DNA from: Entomortierella parvispora
Lineage: Eukaryota; Mortierellomycota; Mortierellomycetes; Mortierellales; Mortierellaceae
Assembly (NCBI GenBank): GCA_963573315.1
Contig: OY752140.1
Coordinates: 62,001-126,000 of the forward strand
Direction of reading: 5' to 3'
Length of the DNA stretch: 64,000 nucleotides
Position 1 is the first letter of the stretch; each line of letters opens with the position of its first letter. Below the pieces are notes generated by a model, which was given only the letters and a program-made list of their open reading frames with translations, had not been told where the DNA came from and did not search any database. Position numbers and translations under genes: made by a program. Of the stretch, positions 46,397 to 58,915 are shown piece by piece.

Positions 46397-48332
46397 ATGG
46401 CCTCTCTGCGATCAATCGCATGGATCTTGCTGCTCTTGGCGGCTCTTTGCTCGACCGTTCTCGCGCTCTCGTCGTCCGTCTCGAATGAACAAGATGACGA
46501 AATCAAAGTCATCTCGATGGGAGATCTCAGTAATGGATATTCTCTTTTGAACCAACCTGTGCCCCTTTCAGTTGCTGTCGTAGCCCAAAAGGCCGCTGCC
46601 TCGCCCGACGTTGTGACGATTCAGTCTAGCTTTACGGATTTCTTCTCTGACAACTACAACCGTATCCAGGTGCCTTTGACCTGGCAGAGAATCATTGCTG
46701 GAGGCGTGCTCATGGCCGTTGGTATCGTTCTCGGAATCTTTGGATTCCGTTACTTGCGCTTCTCTTTGCTTTTGACTGGCTTTGTTGGAGGAGGTAACAG
46801 AAAGAAGAAACAGACACGCTCGCACTGAACTATGTTCCCACCACCACGAGTGTATAGTCTTGTTTTTGTATTCCCGACGACCACTAACTGTCTTGAAATC
46901 TCTCTTTCATTCTCTTCTTTCTGGTAAATGAATCCCCCCATCCTCGATATATATCAGGTATCGCTGCTTTTGCCATCTTGTACAACACCGAGCCTCCAGG
47001 TTTGTGGAGTAACCGTATCGTGATCTATGTCGCGGTTTGTATCGCTGCTGGTCTGTTGATTGGATTGTTGATGTTGGCGGCCAATAAGTACGCGTCTTGG
47101 ATCTTGGGAGGTGCTGGTGGTCTTGCTCTTGGCGTCTACATTCTCAGCTGGAGAAGTGGTGGATTGATCCACAACACGGCGGGTCGCATTGGTTTGATGG
47201 CCGGTGCTGCCGCCCTTGGCGTGATCTTGTCTCTCTTCCTCGGTAGTCTCACTGTCATCTTTGCCACGGTCCTCATTGGTAAGCAGAATGTCTATGGTTT
47301 TTTCTTTTCTTTTCAATTGGATCGTTAGAAATTGGGTGTCCCCCCTCTCCCTCTCCTGATTGCCCTTTTTTCTTTTTTTTCAACAAACACACGCGTCCAC
47401 ATGTAGGTGGTTACATGTTCACTTTGGGTTTGGACATGTTCCTTCGTACAGGATTCCTCGAGAACTACAAGTACTTGTTCCGCACTGGAAACAACGTGCC
47501 TTACCAAATCTATAGTGGTATCTATGGCATGCTCGGTGTGCTCTCCCTTACGTTCTTGATCGGTTACCTCTTCCAGATCCCCCTCTACTACCACCACAGG
47601 CGTAACAAACAGGCCTTAGCCCGTGCCAATGCTGTGCCCGCCGTCAACAGTCCCTATGGCCACGAGAGCAAACGTGATAGCCGATACCGTGATAGTCAAT
47701 ACCGTGATAGCCAATACCGTGATAGCCAATACCGTGATAGCCAATATCGCGATAGCCATTACCGCGATAGCCATTACCGCGATAGCCAGTATGGGGCCAG
47801 TCAATACGGCAGCCGGGATCAGCTTAACACCACTTATGGAAACGCCCAGCCAGCGCCAGCGCCAGCTCCTGTCAAGAATGAGTACAACTGGTGGGGAAAG
47901 CGTATCAACAAGGACAAGAACCAGGGAGGCTCCAGTAATGAAAAGTACAACTACCAGAGCCAGAGTCTGCCCCAGCAGCAGCAGCAGCAGGTTTACCAAC
48001 AGCCTATTCAACAGCCTGTGATCCAGCAGCAGCAGCCCGTGATCCAGCAGCAGCCCGTGATCCAGCAACAACCCGTGATCCAGCAGCAACCCGTTGCTGT
48101 TCAGCCACCCTCTGCCGTCCAGCTTCAGGCCCAGCAACCGGTTGCAGTCAAACAGTTGGGATCGTCCACCGCCTCGGTCGGTGGTGACAAAACGGTGATC
48201 TTTGAGGAAAAGAAGGGTTGGTTCGGTCGCAAAAAGCTGGTCCCCAAGATTGCCGATGCCGCGTCCTCAGCGGCCAGCAACAGCAACATCGCCACCACGA
48301 CCACGGCCACGGCCACATCTCCTTCCGTGTAA
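46397..48332 (+). CDS. TM7S3/TM198-like multi-pass membrane protein
   Basis: Seven-helix-type membrane protein of the TM7S3/TM198 (DUF4203) family; function in fungi not established. Exons 46397-46793, 46958-47278 and 47407-48332 join in phase to give 547 aa. A signal peptide is likely (about residues 1-24, MASLRSIAWILLLLAALCST). A lumenal stretch of about 75 residues follows, then a run of Gly-rich hydrophobic segments: GGVLMAVGIVLGIFGFRYL, IAAFAILY, IYVAVCIAAGLLIGLLML, GGAGGLALGVYILSW, IGLMAGAAALGVILSLFLGS, YMFTLGLDMFL and IYGMLGVLSLTFLIGYLF. The cytosolic tail carries nine tandem pentapeptides of the YRDSQ type coded by a 15-bp repeat (about 47683-47800), then Gln-rich QQQPVI repeats and WFGRKK near the end. 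Confidence 0.82.
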
Positions 48333-49332
48333 AAGGCCCACTTCATCAGAAAACTTGGCCACCTTCCAAAATGTGCAGACACCGAATCATTCCTTTTTGT
48401 CCTTCCATTACTTAATCCGCAATATTGAAATAATAGCAGTTGTAAAACCTCATCCTTCAAAGGATTATCGTGATAATAAGGAAAACTCGCAAGATAATGA
48501 ACCAGCATCATAGTCTGATTGATCCATGAGGTCCCCACCAGTAGGCCTGCTGACTCACAACAAAGGGGCCCAAGAGTCAAGAGTGAGCAGTTTGAGGTCC
48601 AAAAAAAAGAATTGGGACCCAATCACCCAAACGCCAGTCCTTGCCCCCCGTTGTCCCTACCACACCGGCGACCCAATACAGGCCCTGGTCATTATCGGCG
48701 AAGCAGCAACACAATACAGCAATACAAGTCATGTTTGGGTGGATGTCAGCTGTGGCGGTGGTGGTGGTGCTGGTGATGGTCATAGTCGTGGCGGTCGTGC
48801 ATGCATGAAGACTTTGTTCTTGCATTGCCCTCCTCCATCCCTCCCTTCCGCCCCTTTTGTATCCGTCCAACTTTCTTTTTGAGCTCAAGTCGGGCTGGCA
48901 GTCAACCGGACCGGCCTCCCTTCCCGCTTCCCGGCCATTATCTCTCTAAGCCAAGGGCAAGCCCCTGACCCCAGCACAATGTCCTTCCTCCCTCCCTTTT
49001 CTTTCCACGACCTCTTTTCTGCTCGTCTCTCCTCATGGTCGGAAAGGAGGCGGCAGTATACATGTACAATAATAAAGGAAAAGGACCACCTTACTGACAG
49101 ACTAACTGACTGGACTAGTTGTTCCTGTCTCCGGATGAAAACAATTGTTAACCACCATTATCATCACTTTTTTTCTTTTCCCAACAGCTTTTGTTTTTCC
49201 CTGATCGACTTTTTTTTTTTGTTTTCTTTCTTTCTTCCCTCTTTTTTTGGTTCTTACATTTCATTCTTTGCCATCCATGCGAGCAATCTGACCTTTGCTT
49301 CCCATACTGAACACCCCTCGCAACCCAACAGC
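48333..49332. other. Intergenic
   Basis: About 1 kb between the membrane-protein stop and the start of the next + strand gene. It has a GGTGGTGG/GATGGT-type stretch (48755-48785) and T/C-rich runs (49180-49260) close to the next start. No complete gene is supported; the ORFs here lack domain signals. Confidence 0.45.
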
Positions 49333-50750
49333 ATGGCAGCCATTGATCCAACCAATGTCGATTCATTCATGAGCGACGGCGGAATAGGGTAACCAGATCA
49401 TCCAGTGACACGCACCCCCCAATTGCACGCACCCGACATCGTTCCCCCCCTTCTTTGATTGCAAAACCCGGAAACCTTGGACCTTTGGTGATATTGAATA
49501 ATCAAAAAAGAAGAAAAACTCATCCAAACGCGCTTCTTGTCTCTCTTTTTTTTTTTTGTTTCTTTGTCCTACAAAAAAAAAATACTAACTACAACGCACG
49601 CACACAAACACCAAAAGTCCGCCTACGAGCTCACGCGCAATGTTCATCGCCGAGATTCTCGCCGGGGCGGCAGCCGCCATCCTGGTCGCAGCCGTCATTT
49701 GTTGTCTGTGTTCAGGCGCGGCGCGGAAACGCAACTCGCAATTGGAACGGGAAGGCGCGACCGTGACGTATGTAGACGGGATCTTGGAAACTGGGGGGAG
49801 ACGGACTCCGGATGTGGCGCCGGCCTATTCTACCTCTTCCCCCTTGGGGCCAATCAGTCCCGAAGTCGTAGACGCCCTCAGTCGTGTGTCTATCGAATGT
49901 CGACAGAGTTTCGTGGCCTCGATCCTTTCTTCCAATTCTCTTCAACAGCAATTGGCAGCTAGTGGAGGAGGAGGAGGAGCAGGAGGAGCAGGAGGAGGAG
50001 ATGAGGCCAATGGCAGTAGCCGGATCTCAATGGTGTCGTCAGTTGCCGAAATCAATGATTCGCCTCATCTTCATCATCTACAGCTTCACTCTTTTGCAGC
50101 TGCTGCTGCCATGTCGGCCACTGCCTCTCCCAGATCTTCTCGTGTGAGCAGTCAATACGGGGAAATTCATAATGTCAACGGCGGCTTTCCTTACCAGAAC
50201 CACGATCCCTTCAGTTCAACAGGGAGTGAGACAGGGACCGGGCAGGAAAGAGAAAGAGGAGGAGGTGAGGGAGGAGAAGGGGATGGAGGAGTAGGAGAGG
50301 GATCTGCAGCTTCGCTGTCGACTGTATCAAGATCCGTGTCACCATCCAACAGCACATCTGCTACTGCGCTCTTGCAGCATCTTCATCACCATCTTCAACA
50401 GGAACCTCCACCTCCTTCCTACGACCCTAACTGGAGAACAACTTTTGATATTCCGAACCATGATCCGTCCTATTCTCGACGTCTTCACTGGTTACGGAAT
50501 CAAAACTCTTCCAGGACTGGAGAAAGACCTGTGGCCGGTTATCGACATAGCTCTGAATCCTATTCACGCGATGGTCATCACCTTCCCCCTCCACATCGAC
50601 GCACAGGATCCATCAGTGCACCCATTGTCCGTCCCAGGGAACACTCTAATATCTTGCAACGCGCGTCGAGTCACTTCCGGACAAGAGCCATTTCCAACAA
50701 CATGGACAGAACCCCTTCCGATTACCGTCATCAGCAACATCTGCAGCTGC

Positions 50751-50810
<60 letters not shown>

Positions 50811-51448
50811 CATCGCAACAACCACAATCGCAACCACAACCACAACTGCCACCCTTGCAACGTCTTGGTTCTAGACGGTCCATCTCCTGGACGGGATCTC
50901 CAATTCGATTTACGCTAACGAGTCCCACTGTCTCGAACATCGTTACGGGATCAGGCCAAGAGGCGCACTCCAGGACTCCTTCTACCCGATCCGCGTTCCG
51001 ATCCCTGATTCAAAGATCCCCCCTTTCCTCCTCTGTCACCGCCCACCACACAGCAGGAGCAGGAGCAGGAGTAGCAGGAGCAGGAGCAGGAGTAGCAGGA
51101 GCAGGAGCAGGAGGAGCGGCAGTAGTTAGTAGTCCAGAAACACGGTTATCAGACTCTGAAGAAACAATTGGCATAGCGTCCGCGTCCGCGTCCTCTTCCC
51201 CAAGACAATATCATCAGCAGCTGCATTCGACTCTGCACCCCGCTACTTCCCAACAACATCAACAACAACAGCAGCAGCAGCAGCAGCAGCAGCAACCACC
51301 CTCAGGACCACCATTACAGCCAATACGGAGTTTACAACACCCGAGGTCATCAGGGACAGAGCCGTCATCACGGTCCAACTCTGATTCCACGGCAGAGACA
51401 AGAGTCGAGATGGTCGAACCGCTCCCGGACAGTCCGTTGAGCCACTAA
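49333..51448 (+). CDS. Single-pass membrane protein with polyglutamine tail
   Basis: I do not recognise the family. The main frame (from 49640) opens MFIAEILAGAAAAILVAAVI then CCLCSGAARKR, a membrane anchor followed by Cys and basic residues. About 550 residues of Ser, Gln, His and Gly-rich, probably disordered, cytosolic sequence follow. A small upstream exon (49333-49388, MAAIDPTNVDSFMSDGGIG) fits in phase to acceptor ACGAG|C at 49630 and would extend the N-terminus by 22 residues (624 aa); the acceptor is weak, so the ATG at 49640 (602 aa) remains possible. The tail has a run of about 22 Gln (CAA repeats, 50750-50810), a second Gln run near 51256-51294, and GAGAGVA repeats from an 18-bp unit near 51053-51115. 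Three SRRSIS/HSR-like Ser-Arg patches could be phosphorylation sites. Confidence 0.65.
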
Positions 51449-51512
51449 TAAAAAAAACACCTTCTTGAACCCAAGTCAAACACGTTTTTCCTACCACCCT
51501 TATTATTTTAAA

Positions 51513-53971
51513 TTAATCGGCAGGTTTGCGAGGAACTATACTGTAGAATTCGTCCTCTCCAAGATATTCCTGTACATTGATATAGTCTAAACAAAGGGAA
51601 AGAACGAATGCAGTCAGCAAACCTTGTACAAAGTCTCAAAGGACACAAAACGTATATATATAAAAAAGGGGAAGGGAGGGGAGGTGGACTATCCCTTACC
51701 TTGACGATATAGGATCTGTTCAAAATGAGGCAAAAACTCTTGACGTGCGAGATAGAGATTGAACTCTAAGAGAGCAAAGACTTGGAACTCGTGTTCTTTG
51801 ATATCTTTGACGCTCACATCCATGTGCTTGGTCATGGTCTTCATTAAAGTGGCAAATTCTCCTGGTGGTCGTTTTGGTTCGTTCACTTTGTAGGCCAAAA
51901 GCAAGCAAACGCCTATAGATGTTCAAAGAAAATAAAAAAAAAAAAAGAAAGAGTGCGGCGAACGATAACCAAGGGGTGAGTGAGTGACATTCGCCTCGCC
52001 TTTTGATAGACAGTTCATTGACTCCCAAGTCCAACTCGACTCTTACAGGCCATGAGTTTCCGGTTCTCCTTTGTCACTGGTGAAGGAGTTGAATCTGTAG
52101 AAAGAGATCCAGTCTCTTTGCCTCGCCAGGTGCCCTTCAAAACCAGTTTTTCAAAGTAGGCGTAAGCAAGCGCCGTTGTGGAAATCTCCAGATCCAACTC
52201 TTCTGAAATAGCCAAGAGATCCGACTTGACCTTTCGAATTTTAGAAAGTGTGATGGCTGGGTCAATAGTAGGATGTCGCGTCCTGAAATGTTCGTTCAAT
52301 TCGCGCTTCAGATCCGAGGGTCGGGTATATTGGATCACGGAGCCCTAAGATTTCAATAGTGGAAATGAGCTTTAGCCAATGCATTGCAAATCATCCTCAT
52401 TGAGTCCATTTGTCTTACCATGTAGCAGGCCAGCGAGATCACTGTTCGGTTCTTTCCAGTCTTTAGTTCAGGGTCATCCAAGTAGTATGGGTCATAAGTG
52501 TTCGTATTTGAATCTTGAGGCTCCGGTCTAAAAAAAAAAAAAAGTCGAATCATAATCGCGTTAGACGAGACGTCATTGGCATCAAAAAGGTCCGTCCATG
52601 GGGAGAACAGCTCGCATCTTACTCTAGGGCATTGCTTTGCGTCAAAAGTTGAGCAAACGAGTTGGCTTTTCTGCGGACAAGTGCTTCCTTGGTAATTTGT
52701 TGAAGGTACTCTCGATCAAATCGTCTCCTCCTGCGCTTGCTTGGTGCTCGATCGTCGTTATACCGCAAAATAGACGACACCACAAGTGGACTGCCTCGTT
52801 GAGTCGTGAACATGAATGCGTGTTGACTCAAGTTCTCGCCCAAGCTGACACAACTATTGGCAAGGTCTCCTCCTTTGTAAAAGATGTGGCGCTGATTGTC
52901 ATCCTGAGTATAGATCTGGCGAGGCAGGATTTGGGCTCCTCCTCTAGAAGCGGATCGATTCGCGTGGGCAACATGTTCATGGGTTCCTGAAGGCTGAAGA
53001 TGACCAGCGAAACGCCTGTGTTGACTGACGGATGGACGTCTAAAAATCTTCTTTACAATGTGGGCAGTCCCCGAAACAATCAAGGGTTTGAGCTGAACAT
53101 GATCAGAAAGGGGACCAAGCCAGCGACTAGGGGACTTGTGTAGAGTCAGTTGCCTTTGTGGGGGACCAGATATAGTATCGGATGTGGAATCTGCAGTCTT
53201 TTCTCGAGCAAGGAGCACTGATAGTAATCCAGAGTTTGGTTCTCGACCAATGCTTCGCGCAGGTTTCGTCGAACGGGGAGAATGAGATGAGGTAAGCGGC
53301 GGGGAGGGAAGTGCTCCTGGGCTTGTTGTCTTTCTTTGTCTCCCTGTCGGTCGGTTGTGTTCTGTTGACTCTATGATGTCCGAGCTACTCATTCTCCTGT
53401 TCCTGCCAGGACCGAGCGTCGGCGTAGAGCTAGAACGATTAAGTGGGGTCATTGTTTCCGGATATTCTTGTGGAGGCAGGTCCAATCTCGAAGGTCTCCT
53501 GGCTCCAGTCATATCTTTTACGGTAGACTCGCGACGTATCCCTGACCCGCTCACATTGGCGCCATCATCCTCATTCGCCACAGTAGTTCCATCAGTCTCC
53601 CCTGCGCCTCGAAGACTGAGTCCAGCTAGAAAAGCGGTCGCCATGTCCTCTTTGCTTCCAGAGATATGTCCTCTTTTGATTGTCGGTGGTGGCACACTAA
53701 GAGTAGACATAGACATCTCTGAACGCAGCATAGTCGCGTCTCCAATCTGATCCACCTTGTTATCTGCACGATCCAGCTGTAAACTATCACGTTTCCTAGT
53801 GTCTGACTCTTGTTCTCCATTCTCTTGCGCAGGGCTCAGCGGACTGTTGGCGACACCAGCGGGGTTATTTGCTGAGGGGTCCAGCTGGATCGAGGACAGG
53901 AACGAGAACGCCGCTTGCCTGTTGCCTGTCCTGCGCCTGACATTCCTTGCAGGCGCTGTTTGAGATGCCAT
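51513..53971 (-). CDS. CABLES-like cyclin-box protein
   Basis: Resembles animal CABLES1/2 (CDK5 and ABL1 enzyme substrate), adaptors between CDKs and tyrosine kinases; the fungal role is unknown. Exons 53971-52623, 52527-52419, 52344-52047, 51912-51700 and 51586-51513 join in phase to give 680 aa. Residues 1-300 are Ser/Pro-rich with many SP/TP sites (SPLSP, TSPGALPSPP), suited to CDK phosphorylation. The conserved part starts around 300 and ends with the cyclin-box region (from about 486): YTRPSDLKRELNEHFRTRHP, TLSKIRKVKSDLL, LEISTTALAYAYFEKLVLKG, NRKLMACVCLLLAYKVNEPK, EHEFQVFALLEFNLYLARQE, then a short C-terminal exon ending IVPRKPAD. Only 64 bp separate its stop from the converging upstream gene. 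Confidence 0.85.
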
Positions 53972-54528
53972 TGGATGGACGTGGGGTTTCCTTTTGCAAA
54001 CTCGATAGCGGGGCGTTTAGAGGACAGGCGGGGGAAGGTGTTGACGGGTGGTCCTCCGTGGAAAGCGTCTAGCCAGATGGTTGGGTTTGAGCTTCTTGTT
54101 CAGAGATGGGGTGTGGGTGTAACAAGCAACTGTCGCATGCTTGCATGCATGCACACATGTACAGCTGCAGCGGCGCCCAAGGTGGGCAAGATCCACGTGA
54201 CCTTCCTGTCACGCGTGGTAGCCGTGTTGATCGCACATGCTGTGCATGCGCCAATCCGCTTCCTGCCCCTCCAGCTGGTGCAATCACCCACAAGAATTGC
54301 CTGTTTAGGCCTTGATCCTTTCGAAAGCTGCTCACTTTCTCGTTGCGCTTCAGCAGACAGCCCCAGCAACGTGCGATCACTCTTCCTCCATTGTCTCCTC
54401 CTTCTCCTTCTCCTCCTTCTTCCCCATCCCTCCCCTCCTCCCCACTCTTCCCGCTCTCGAGTCTTGCTTCTTGAACGCTAGCTCGCTTCCACTCCCCCCA
54501 CTCTCCTCCTTCCTTGTATTTAGCCATC
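53972..54528. other. Divergent promoter of CABLES-like and NFS1 genes
   Basis: About 560 bp between head-to-head start codons. It contains a TGCATG-rich palindromic stretch (54135-54162) and a CTCCTTCTCC array (54390-54440) near NFS1. No ORF here is supported as a gene. Confidence 0.5.
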
Positions 54529-56588
54529 ATGTCTTTTGCCCGCATGGCTGCAGCTGGCGCTCTGCGCAGTGCCCGCTCCTTCACCTCCATTCCCCGCCAG
54601 CTCCCTGCCGCTGTCTCTGCCTTCCACACCGCCTCTAAGCGTTTCCAGAACGCAGGAGGCCAGGTGAAGATCAGCCCTGATGAAGGTACGGGGCCACGCC
54701 CATATCCTGAACCGCCACTATTGCTATGCTCGGCTAGATCTACTTTTTTTCAGTTGGAGAAACAGCAATGCTAACGCGAATGGAACATTGTGTAGACTCT
54801 CTCGGCTTCCACGTCTCTGAAGTCAAGGATGGCGAAAACACACGCCCTATTTACATGGATATGCAGGCAACCTCCCCAACCGACCCTCGTGTTCTGGACG
54901 CCATGTTGCCCTATATGACTGAGCTCTACGGAAACCCCCATTCCCGTACCCATTCCTACGGTTGGGAGTCAGAGAAGGGTGTCGACAAAGCTCGTGAGGT
55001 ATAGAATCAATCCACTGCATCAGGACGCTGGATCCATGGGATCCATGGGAACCAAGACACTTTTGGTCCTAACGAACCCTTGCCCCTTTCTACTATCTGA
55101 ATCATAGGATATTGCAAAGTTGATCGGAGCAGATTCCAAGGAGATTGTCTTTACCTCAGGCGCCACGGAATCCAACAACACCAGTATCAAGGGAGTTGCT
55201 CGCTTCTACAAGGGCAAGAAGAACCATATCATCACTACGCAGACGGTAAGGACAGGGCGTGGAGATTTTTTTTTCTAGTCACTGGATGATCCAGGGTGCA
55301 CAAGAAAGGCCTCCCCCTCCGGTTCGTTCCCCTACTAACGAGTTAAGGTTCGTCGCACCATTTTCTTAATAGGAGCACAAGTGCGTCCTGGACTCTTGCC
55401 GCGTGTTGAGCGATGAGGGCTTCGAGGTCACTTATCTCTCGGTCGGAAAGAACGGACTCATCTCCATGGACGATTTGAAGGCTGCCATTCGCCCTGATAC
55501 TGCTTTGGTTTCCATCATGGCTGTCAACAACGAGATTGGAGTCATTCAGCCTTTGGAGGAGATTGGTGCCCTTTGCCGATCCAAGAAGGTCTTTTTCCAT
55601 ACCGATGCCGCTCAGGCCATTGGAAAGATCCCCATCGACGTCAACAAGATGAACATTGATCTTTTGAGTATCAGTGGACACAAGATCTATGGACCCAAGG
55701 GTATTGGTGCTCTCTATGTCCGTCGCAGACCTAGAGTCCGTCTTACTCCTCTTTTGACCGGAGGAGGACAGGAGCGTGGAATCCGCAGTGGAACCGTCCC
55801 CGCCCCTCTCGCTGTTGGACTTGGGGAGGCTTGCAGAATCGCTACTGAGGAAATGGCTGTAAGTTTTTGACATTTCTTTATTGCTGTCTTGTTTTTTTTA
55901 CCATATGACGATTGTCCTTTATTCCGGATATTGCTCTATTGCCGAGGCATGGATCAGTCCCTATTCTGTCTTGTAGCTTTCCCTCGAAGCCTCTGGGTTC
56001 AAGGGGAGAGTGGCAGGTCAGAGAGGGACCCCATGGCGATGACGGCCTGTGCAGGGGTTCTGATGGTGTATTATCATCGACATTTGTTTGATCTGATGCT
56101 TGCTAATGTTGGATGCTGACGCTCTTACATCTTGTGATTTTTCTTGAACTGCGGCCTAGTATGACCACGAGCGTGTCAAGCGCCTTTCTGAGCGTCTTAT
56201 CAATGGAATTCAGTCCAAGGTTAGCCATGTCTTCAGAAACGGAGATGAGGTCCAGTCATATCCCGGATGCGTCAACCTGTCGTTCGCCTATGTGGAGGGA
56301 GAGTCCCTGTTGATGGCGCTCAAGGATATTGCCCTTTCATCAGGATCGGCCTGCACATCGGCTTCTTTGGAGCCCTCATATGTTCTCCGTGCTTTGGGGG
56401 CTGAGGATGACATGGCCCACAGTTCCATCCGATTTGGAATCGGTCGCTTCACCACTGAGGAGGAGATTGACTTTGTGATCTCGCGCGTCGTTGCTCACGT
56501 TGACAAGTTGAGAGAGATGTCTCCTCTTTGGGAGATGGTCCAGGAGGGTATCGATATCTCCAAGATTGAGTGGGCACAACATGCCTAA
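54529..56588 (+). CDS. NFS1: Mitochondrial cysteine desulfurase
   Basis: PLP enzyme that takes sulfur from cysteine for Fe-S cluster assembly on ISU with ISD11 and frataxin, and for tRNA thiolation. Exons 54529-54685, 54796-54998, 55108-55245, 55373-55858 and 56160-56588 join in phase to give 470 aa. The N-terminal 45 residues are rich in Arg, Ser and Ala ([20 protein letters not shown]), a mitochondrial presequence. [20 protein letters not shown] opens the fold. SGATESNN binds PLP phosphate, [10 protein letters not shown] the ring, and [10 protein letters not shown] holds the Schiff-base lysine (about K270). [17 protein letters not shown] carries the catalytic cysteine loop (about C393). The C-terminus ends SKIEWAQHA, typical of eukaryotic NFS1. 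The fourth intron (301 nt) is longer than the others. Confidence 0.96.
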
Positions 56589-56727
56589 GTATAAACCTCC
56601 ATCACCTGTCAAGTTTTTTTAAAATCCCCTGCCACACTAGCGTTTTTCTCATATTAAAAAGTGTTTTTCTTTCAATGCAATTTTATTATGGGGGAGAGCC
56701 ATGGGAATGATAAATGATATGCGTAAT

Positions 56728-58915
56728 TTAGGTGGACTTTTTGGGGCGCAACTTGATGCCCTTCTGTGTTTGCAAAAGCTTGGCTTGGGAAGCTGGAAGG
56801 GAAAAAAAGAGAGAGTAAAAAAGTTAGTATACACGAGCACAAAGATTTGAAAAGATACACACAAGTGGATCTGATCCTTACCTCTGATGAGCTCAGCATC
56901 TTCGTCAGCGTTGAATGAGATAGATTCTTCCTCGACAGTCTTGGAGCCGTTCGATTTCTTTCCACGCGAGCGCTTGCCGCTCTCCTCTGTGATGGGTGTA
57001 AACTCTTCCTCCTCGTCCAAATCAACATTGTCCTCCTTCTTGGGAATCTTATTGCTGATCTTCTTGAATTTGGCGACATAGAATCCATCCATGTTGTGCA
57101 TGTGAGGGTAGTAACGGCGAGTCAGACTGATCGAGGGGTGGAACACCTTTTCCCTGAAACGAGTAAAGCCCTCCTTTCCGAAATCCAATCCAGTGGACAC
57201 CAGCTTGACGTTGGGACGCTTCTTGAGCGCGTAGTTGACCACATCCTCGTTTTCGTCCACAGTCACTGAACAGGTCGAGTAGACAATGTATCCTCCAGTT
57301 TTGCTTCCAGCATCCACAGAGTCAATGGCACTCAAAATCAATTGCTTCTGAAGTTGAGACAACATTTGGAAATCCTGCTCAGACTTGTTGGTCTTGACAG
57401 AGGCATCCTTGGAAATAACTCCGGTACCCGAGCAAGGGGCATCCAACAACACACGATCGAATCCTCCAATGACACCAGGGAACTCACGACCATCATAGTT
57501 GCACACAACGGCGTTCTTGACACCCAAACGATGAATGTTGGCCACCAATGACTTTGTACGGTCCTTGTTGGCATCGTTGGCAAAGACCATTCCAGTGTTC
57601 TTCAACAATGCGGCGATATATGTACTCTTTCCACCGGGAGCAGAGGCCATATCCAAAACTCTCTCGTGCTCTTGAGGAGCAAGGGCCATCACGGGCAAGA
57701 AGGAAGAGGCGGCCTGCAACATGTAGTGTCCAGCCAGGTATTCGGGGGTAGCACCAATTGGGACGGGCGAGTCAAAGACCTGAAGACCGACCTTGCTCCA
57801 CTTGCCGACGGGGTCCAAGTTCACACCACGGTTGATAAGAGCCTGAGCCAATTCACGGCGACGGGTTTTGAGAGTGTTGGTACGGATAGTGACAGGGCGG
57901 GGGACTTCGTTGGCCTCGAAAAACTCGATGGCTTCAGAGACAGGGAAGATGTAAAAGAGCTTCTCCATGAGGTATTCGTTGTATCCGTAGTAAAGGCAGA
58001 GATCCTTGAGCAACTGAGCAATGTAGTCGTTACGGGATCTAAAGGGAAAGGGTACAGGGTGCTGGTGGTTAGCATCTGAAGAAAACGATTGCGCTACCGC
58101 GAAAGTCCTTCCTGTTATTGATGTTGAATCCATACCTGTTGCCTTCACGCATCTCTCTAAAGTTGTTGAGGACACGAACAATCTCCTGAATACGAGCCTG
58201 AACAACCTGGAGATCAGTGCTCTGAAGGATCTCGTGGTCATCGCCGGGCAAGACGTATTTGTCGTTCTCAAGCATGATGTTGGTCTGCAACTCGGCCTCG
58301 GCCTCCTCAGCCTCAGCCTTGGCAGCAGCGTCGAGTTTCCTGGACTTTGCCTCCATATCATCATCGTCGTCAGACTCCTCGCTGTTGCTGGCAAAGATAT
58401 CTTCCTCATCCTCCTCCTCCTCCTCCTCGCCTTCCTCCTCATCCTCGTCATCAGATCCGAACATGGCAGTGCCTGGTGCCTTTGATTCTTCGTCAGAATC
58501 GGCAAATTCATCACCAAGGAAATCGTCGTTCAAGGCTCCGACCTCAATGTCAGATCCCTCCTCAGCAGAGACAAACTCATCATCCTATTACCATTCCATG
58601 GGTTCAAGTTAGAAATTGCGCATCCAGGACACGACGCTTTTCAAAGAAATTTGAAAAAACACAAGTTACCATCTCCTCGATCTCGCTATCGCTGTCCTCA
58701 ACAGCACCATAGGCCCAGGACTCGTCATCCTCGCTGTCTTCCTCGACAGCCTTGGCAGCCTTCTTGCCATTGGCCTTGCCAGCAGCGACCTTGGCCTTCT
58801 TGGCCACGGGCTCCTTGACGGGGGTCACTTTGCGCTTGTTGTTGGCGCTCTTTTGGGGGGATGAGGCAGGGGAGGCCTTGGCAGCACCCTTTTTCGTAGC
58901 AGGTCGGCCAGCCAT
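56728..58915 (-). CDS. NOP2: 25S rRNA (cytosine-C5)-methyltransferase NOP2
   Basis: Nucleolar SAM-dependent methyltransferase of the large-subunit rRNA, needed for 60S assembly. Exons 58915-58670, 58584-58136, 58038-56882 and 56792-56728 join in phase to give 638 aa, close to yeast Nop2 (618). The N-terminus is Lys/Ala-rich, then highly acidic (DSEDDESW, runs of Glu and Asp). The catalytic domain contains NYIYFPVSEAI-type leader sequence as FYIFPVSEAIEFFEANEVPR, the SAM motif VLDMASAPGGKS (about 359-370), DAPCSGTGV (catalytic-site C434) and STCSVTVDEN (C488), the two cysteines used by RsmB/NOP2 enzymes. RYYPHMHNMDGFYVAKFKK is the usual end of the fold; a short last exon gives ASQAKLLQTQKGIKLRPKKS. 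It converges on NFS1 with 139 bp between stops. Confidence 0.95.

Noticed and set aside
55320..55331. GGTTCG string resembling a tRNA B box
   Set aside because: It lies in an NFS1 intron, with no matching A box or cloverleaf; no tRNA was found anywhere in the window.
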